This document shows, piece after piece, positions 5,001 to 6,722 of a DNA stretch of 6,722 bases. The position numbers and the translations under genes were made by a program. The notes below the pieces were generated by a model. The model searched no databases, was not told the DNA's origin, and saw only the letters and a program-made list of their open reading frames with translations. The DNA is from Opitutia bacterium (GTDB lineage Bacteria; Verrucomicrobiota; Verrucomicrobiia; Opitutales; JANYDI01), in assembly GCA_025363695.1 (NCBI GenBank), contig JANYDI010000130.1, forward strand, positions 1 through 6,722. The letters run 5' to 3'. The stretch's first letter is position 1. Every line of letters begins with the position of its first letter.

Positions 5001-6722
5001 ATGAAAAAATTAGCATTTTACCTAATAAATTTGGTCCTGGCCACGAGCGTTTACGCAGCTCCCACTCCGAAGTTAATTTCCCTGGACAAGCGCTGCATTG
5101 ATTTAACAAAAAATGAACTTAAAAGGATTAAATCCGTTATTGAAGAAAGTGCTCTAAAAAAAGAATCAAAAAAGAATCTTATAGAAGCCTTAGAGGTATT
5201 GATCGACACCAAAAAAAGTAACTTTGCACAAGAAAAATTAGCGCAGATTCAACCCATGAAAATCTCCGCGCTGTTTGTTGTTCCCTTGGGCGAGATGGAC
5301 AAACAAGGCAAGGCCCTAGGCTCAGACCCAGAGGCGATGGTCCATCACTGCAAAAACAAGGCTCAACTGGTTCAATCTCTGGCAAAACTCATTTTCAACG
5401 ATACAAGCAAGCCCTGCGTCATCCAAATCAAAACACCCATACCCATCAGGCTCGCTTACATACCCGAAGAAACGCTCTTTTTTCAAGAAGAAAAATTATC
5501 TCAGGATTTTGTCGTAGATACCCTTGCTTTGACTGAGGATAAAAACAGCACACAATTCAAACTTTACCCTGTGCACGACAACAAGATCGAAACGCGTCGC
5601 AATAGCCTGGTTTTGCGAAAAAAAGCAATACCCATGGGAAAGAATGGGGAAGAATATGAATTCGATGATCAATATTTACTTATTTCAGGAACAGAAAACA
5701 CCCCAGCCGACATGCTTCCACACGCCTTCGACGCTATTAAATATGTAGACATATTTGAGTGCACAAAACAAGCGATAGAAAGCAACATGCGATCTCTAGA
5801 TTTAACAAAATTATTACTCGAAGAAGACATGAAGTTGCTCAGTGAAAAAGCAGTTAAAGAGGGCAGGCTGGACGTATCAGAAATCATAGATCAGATGTCC
5901 AGTAAACTGGCTACCCTCATCCTTTCCGACAACCCACTGCCCGTGGAACGCTCGGAGCTACTAAAGGACTTAAATGCTTCCGCTATAAAACAGTTGATCC
6001 AAAAATTTAAGGCTCAAAACGAACGCTACGCATTCGTAAAGACACTCTTTGAGCCCCTTATCGAAGAGAAGCCAGAAGCTAAAGACCTGATCATTACCCT
6101 CCCCAACCTCCATAACCCCCTGGAACGCAACACGCTATTGCTCTCATACCTATTTTCAGAAATCAAGCAACTCAGAGAAATGGCCCCTGAAGCTCCTGAA
6201 GTCCAGAGCATCATAGAACAGCAAATCGAAAAATTGCAAGCTGCGGCACAGGAACAAACGCAAGCCATCGAAACCTGCCTCAGACAAGAAGAAGAGCAAA
6301 AAGTCCGCACCCATGTCCAAGAACGCAGCGTACCCGCTCCAAAGGAAAAACCCAAGCCCGCCAAAAAGCTAAAAAAGAAGGACCTCATTATCGCAAGCAA
6401 CACCAAGCCATCGGAAATTTCTGAAGAGGAAAAGCAACTTGAAAAGATGAAAGCTGTCATCGATACCGTCGTAGAAAAAAAGCTCAAAGGCATCGTCGAA
6501 GACTGCAACCATAAGCCCAACGCCATCGTCCGTAAACTGGGCGAGTTTTGCAAAAACTTTGGCGTTGCCATGGGGCTAGACAGCGGCAAAGGCAGCCACG
6601 CAAAGCTGCAGTTTGGGGACGACGTAGGGAGCGTCGTCGTCCCCATGCATGAGGAACTCAAACAAGGTACCGCTGGCGCTGTGGTCAATCAGCTCACATT
6701 GGCCATCACCAAGCGCATCGGC
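5001..6722 (+). CDS. Exported Lys/Glu-rich protein with a C-terminal HicA-like domain (partial, runs off the window)
   Basis: A frame opens at ATG 5001 and runs 574 codons without a stop to the window edge, so the 3' end is missing. Residues 1-19 look like a Sec signal peptide: MKKL, a hydrophobic core, then VYA before AP. Residues 20-395 are mostly predicted helix and strand in no family I recognise, with Cys at 32, 117, 139 and 254. About 398-440 is Gln/Glu-rich and coiled-coil-like. A Pro/Lys linker (446-460) follows, with a second charged helix at about 474-500. Residues about 508-568 resemble HicA/YcfA toxins: a KLGEFCKNFG helix, GKGSH with the usual active-site His (533), a short hairpin, VPMH (547-550), then ELKQGT (552-557) and a final helix. 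HicA is normally a lone cytosolic mRNA interferase of 60-90 aa, so the fusion to an exported protein is odd. The first half looks more AT-rich than the two neighbouring genes. RNA binding or cleavage is inference only. Confidence 0.8.
   Translation, partial: MKKLAFYLINLVLATSVYAAPTPKLISLDKRCIDLTKNELKRIKSVIEESALKKESKKNLIEALEVLIDTKKSNFAQEKLAQIQPMKISALFVVPLGEMDKQGKALGSDPEAMVHHCKNKAQLVQSLAKLIFNDTSKPCVIQIKTPIPIRLAYIPEETLFFQEEKLSQDFVVDTLALTEDKNSTQFKLYPVHDNKIETRRNSLVLRKKAIPMGKNGEEYEFDDQYLLISGTENTPADMLPHAFDAIKYVDIFECTKQAIESNMRSLDLTKLLLEEDMKLLSEKAVKEGRLDVSEIIDQMSSKLATLILSDNPLPVERSELLKDLNASAIKQLIQKFKAQNERYAFVKTLFEPLIEEKPEAKDLIITLPNLHNPLERNTLLLSYLFSEIKQLREMAPEAPEVQSIIEQQIEKLQAAAQEQTQAIETCLRQEEEQKVRTHVQERSVPAPKEKPKPAKKLKKKDLIIASNTKPSEISEEEKQLEKMKAVIDTVVEKKLKGIVEDCNHKPNAIVRKLGEFCKNFGVAMGLDSGKGSHAKLQFGDDVGSVVVPMHEELKQGTAGAVVNQLTLAITKRIG

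Noticed and set aside
6026..6688. 220-aa Ser/Leu-rich frame on the minus strand
   Set aside because: It is antisense to the Lys/Glu/Gln-rich part of the exported-protein gene; its Ser/Phe/Leu composition is what the complement of such codons gives, and no domain is recognisable.

Overview
The window looks like a repeat-rich stretch of a Gram-negative bacterial chromosome. The Gram-negative reading rests on an ArnT-type lipid A glycosyltransferase and on a protein with a Sec-type signal peptide. I cannot place the organism more precisely: no rRNA, tRNA or universal marker is present, and two of the three starts (arnT and the exported protein) lack a visible Shine-Dalgarno sequence. There are three protein genes. 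The two left-hand genes are on the minus strand; the third is on the plus strand and runs off the right edge.

Layout, left to right. Positions 1-130 hold the right part of a terminal-inverted-repeat element with REP-like palindromes (element C, cut by the window edge). Positions 131-218 are AT-rich with one small hairpin. Positions 219-340 hold the first copy of a three-hairpin module (module B, copy B1). The ArnT-like gene (292-2037, minus) ends inside B1. Positions 2038-2301 are almost entirely two more module B copies, B2 (inverted) and most of B3, arranged head to head. A P1B-4-type metal-transporting ATPase gene (2302-4587, minus) ends inside B3, after reading through a 58-nt homopurine tract. 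Positions 4588-5000 are the divergent promoter region, mostly filled by a complete 267-bp copy of element C (4659-4925). From 5001 to the window end, a 574-codon reading frame without a stop encodes an exported, Lys/Glu-rich protein whose C-terminal end resembles a HicA (YcfA-like) toxin domain.

The genes do not form an obvious pathway. The ArnT-like protein would modify lipid A in the inner membrane, and the ATPase would export a transition metal (Co, Fe or Zn class). Both are envelope functions, and arnT lies downstream of the ATPase on the same strand, but long hairpins separate them. The most interesting points are: (1) a HicA-like fold at the end of a signal-peptide-bearing protein; (2) a three-hairpin repeat that brackets arnT in inverted orientation and supplies the C-terminal codons of two unrelated genes; and (3) a transposase-less, TIR-bounded element inserted in a divergent promoter region.
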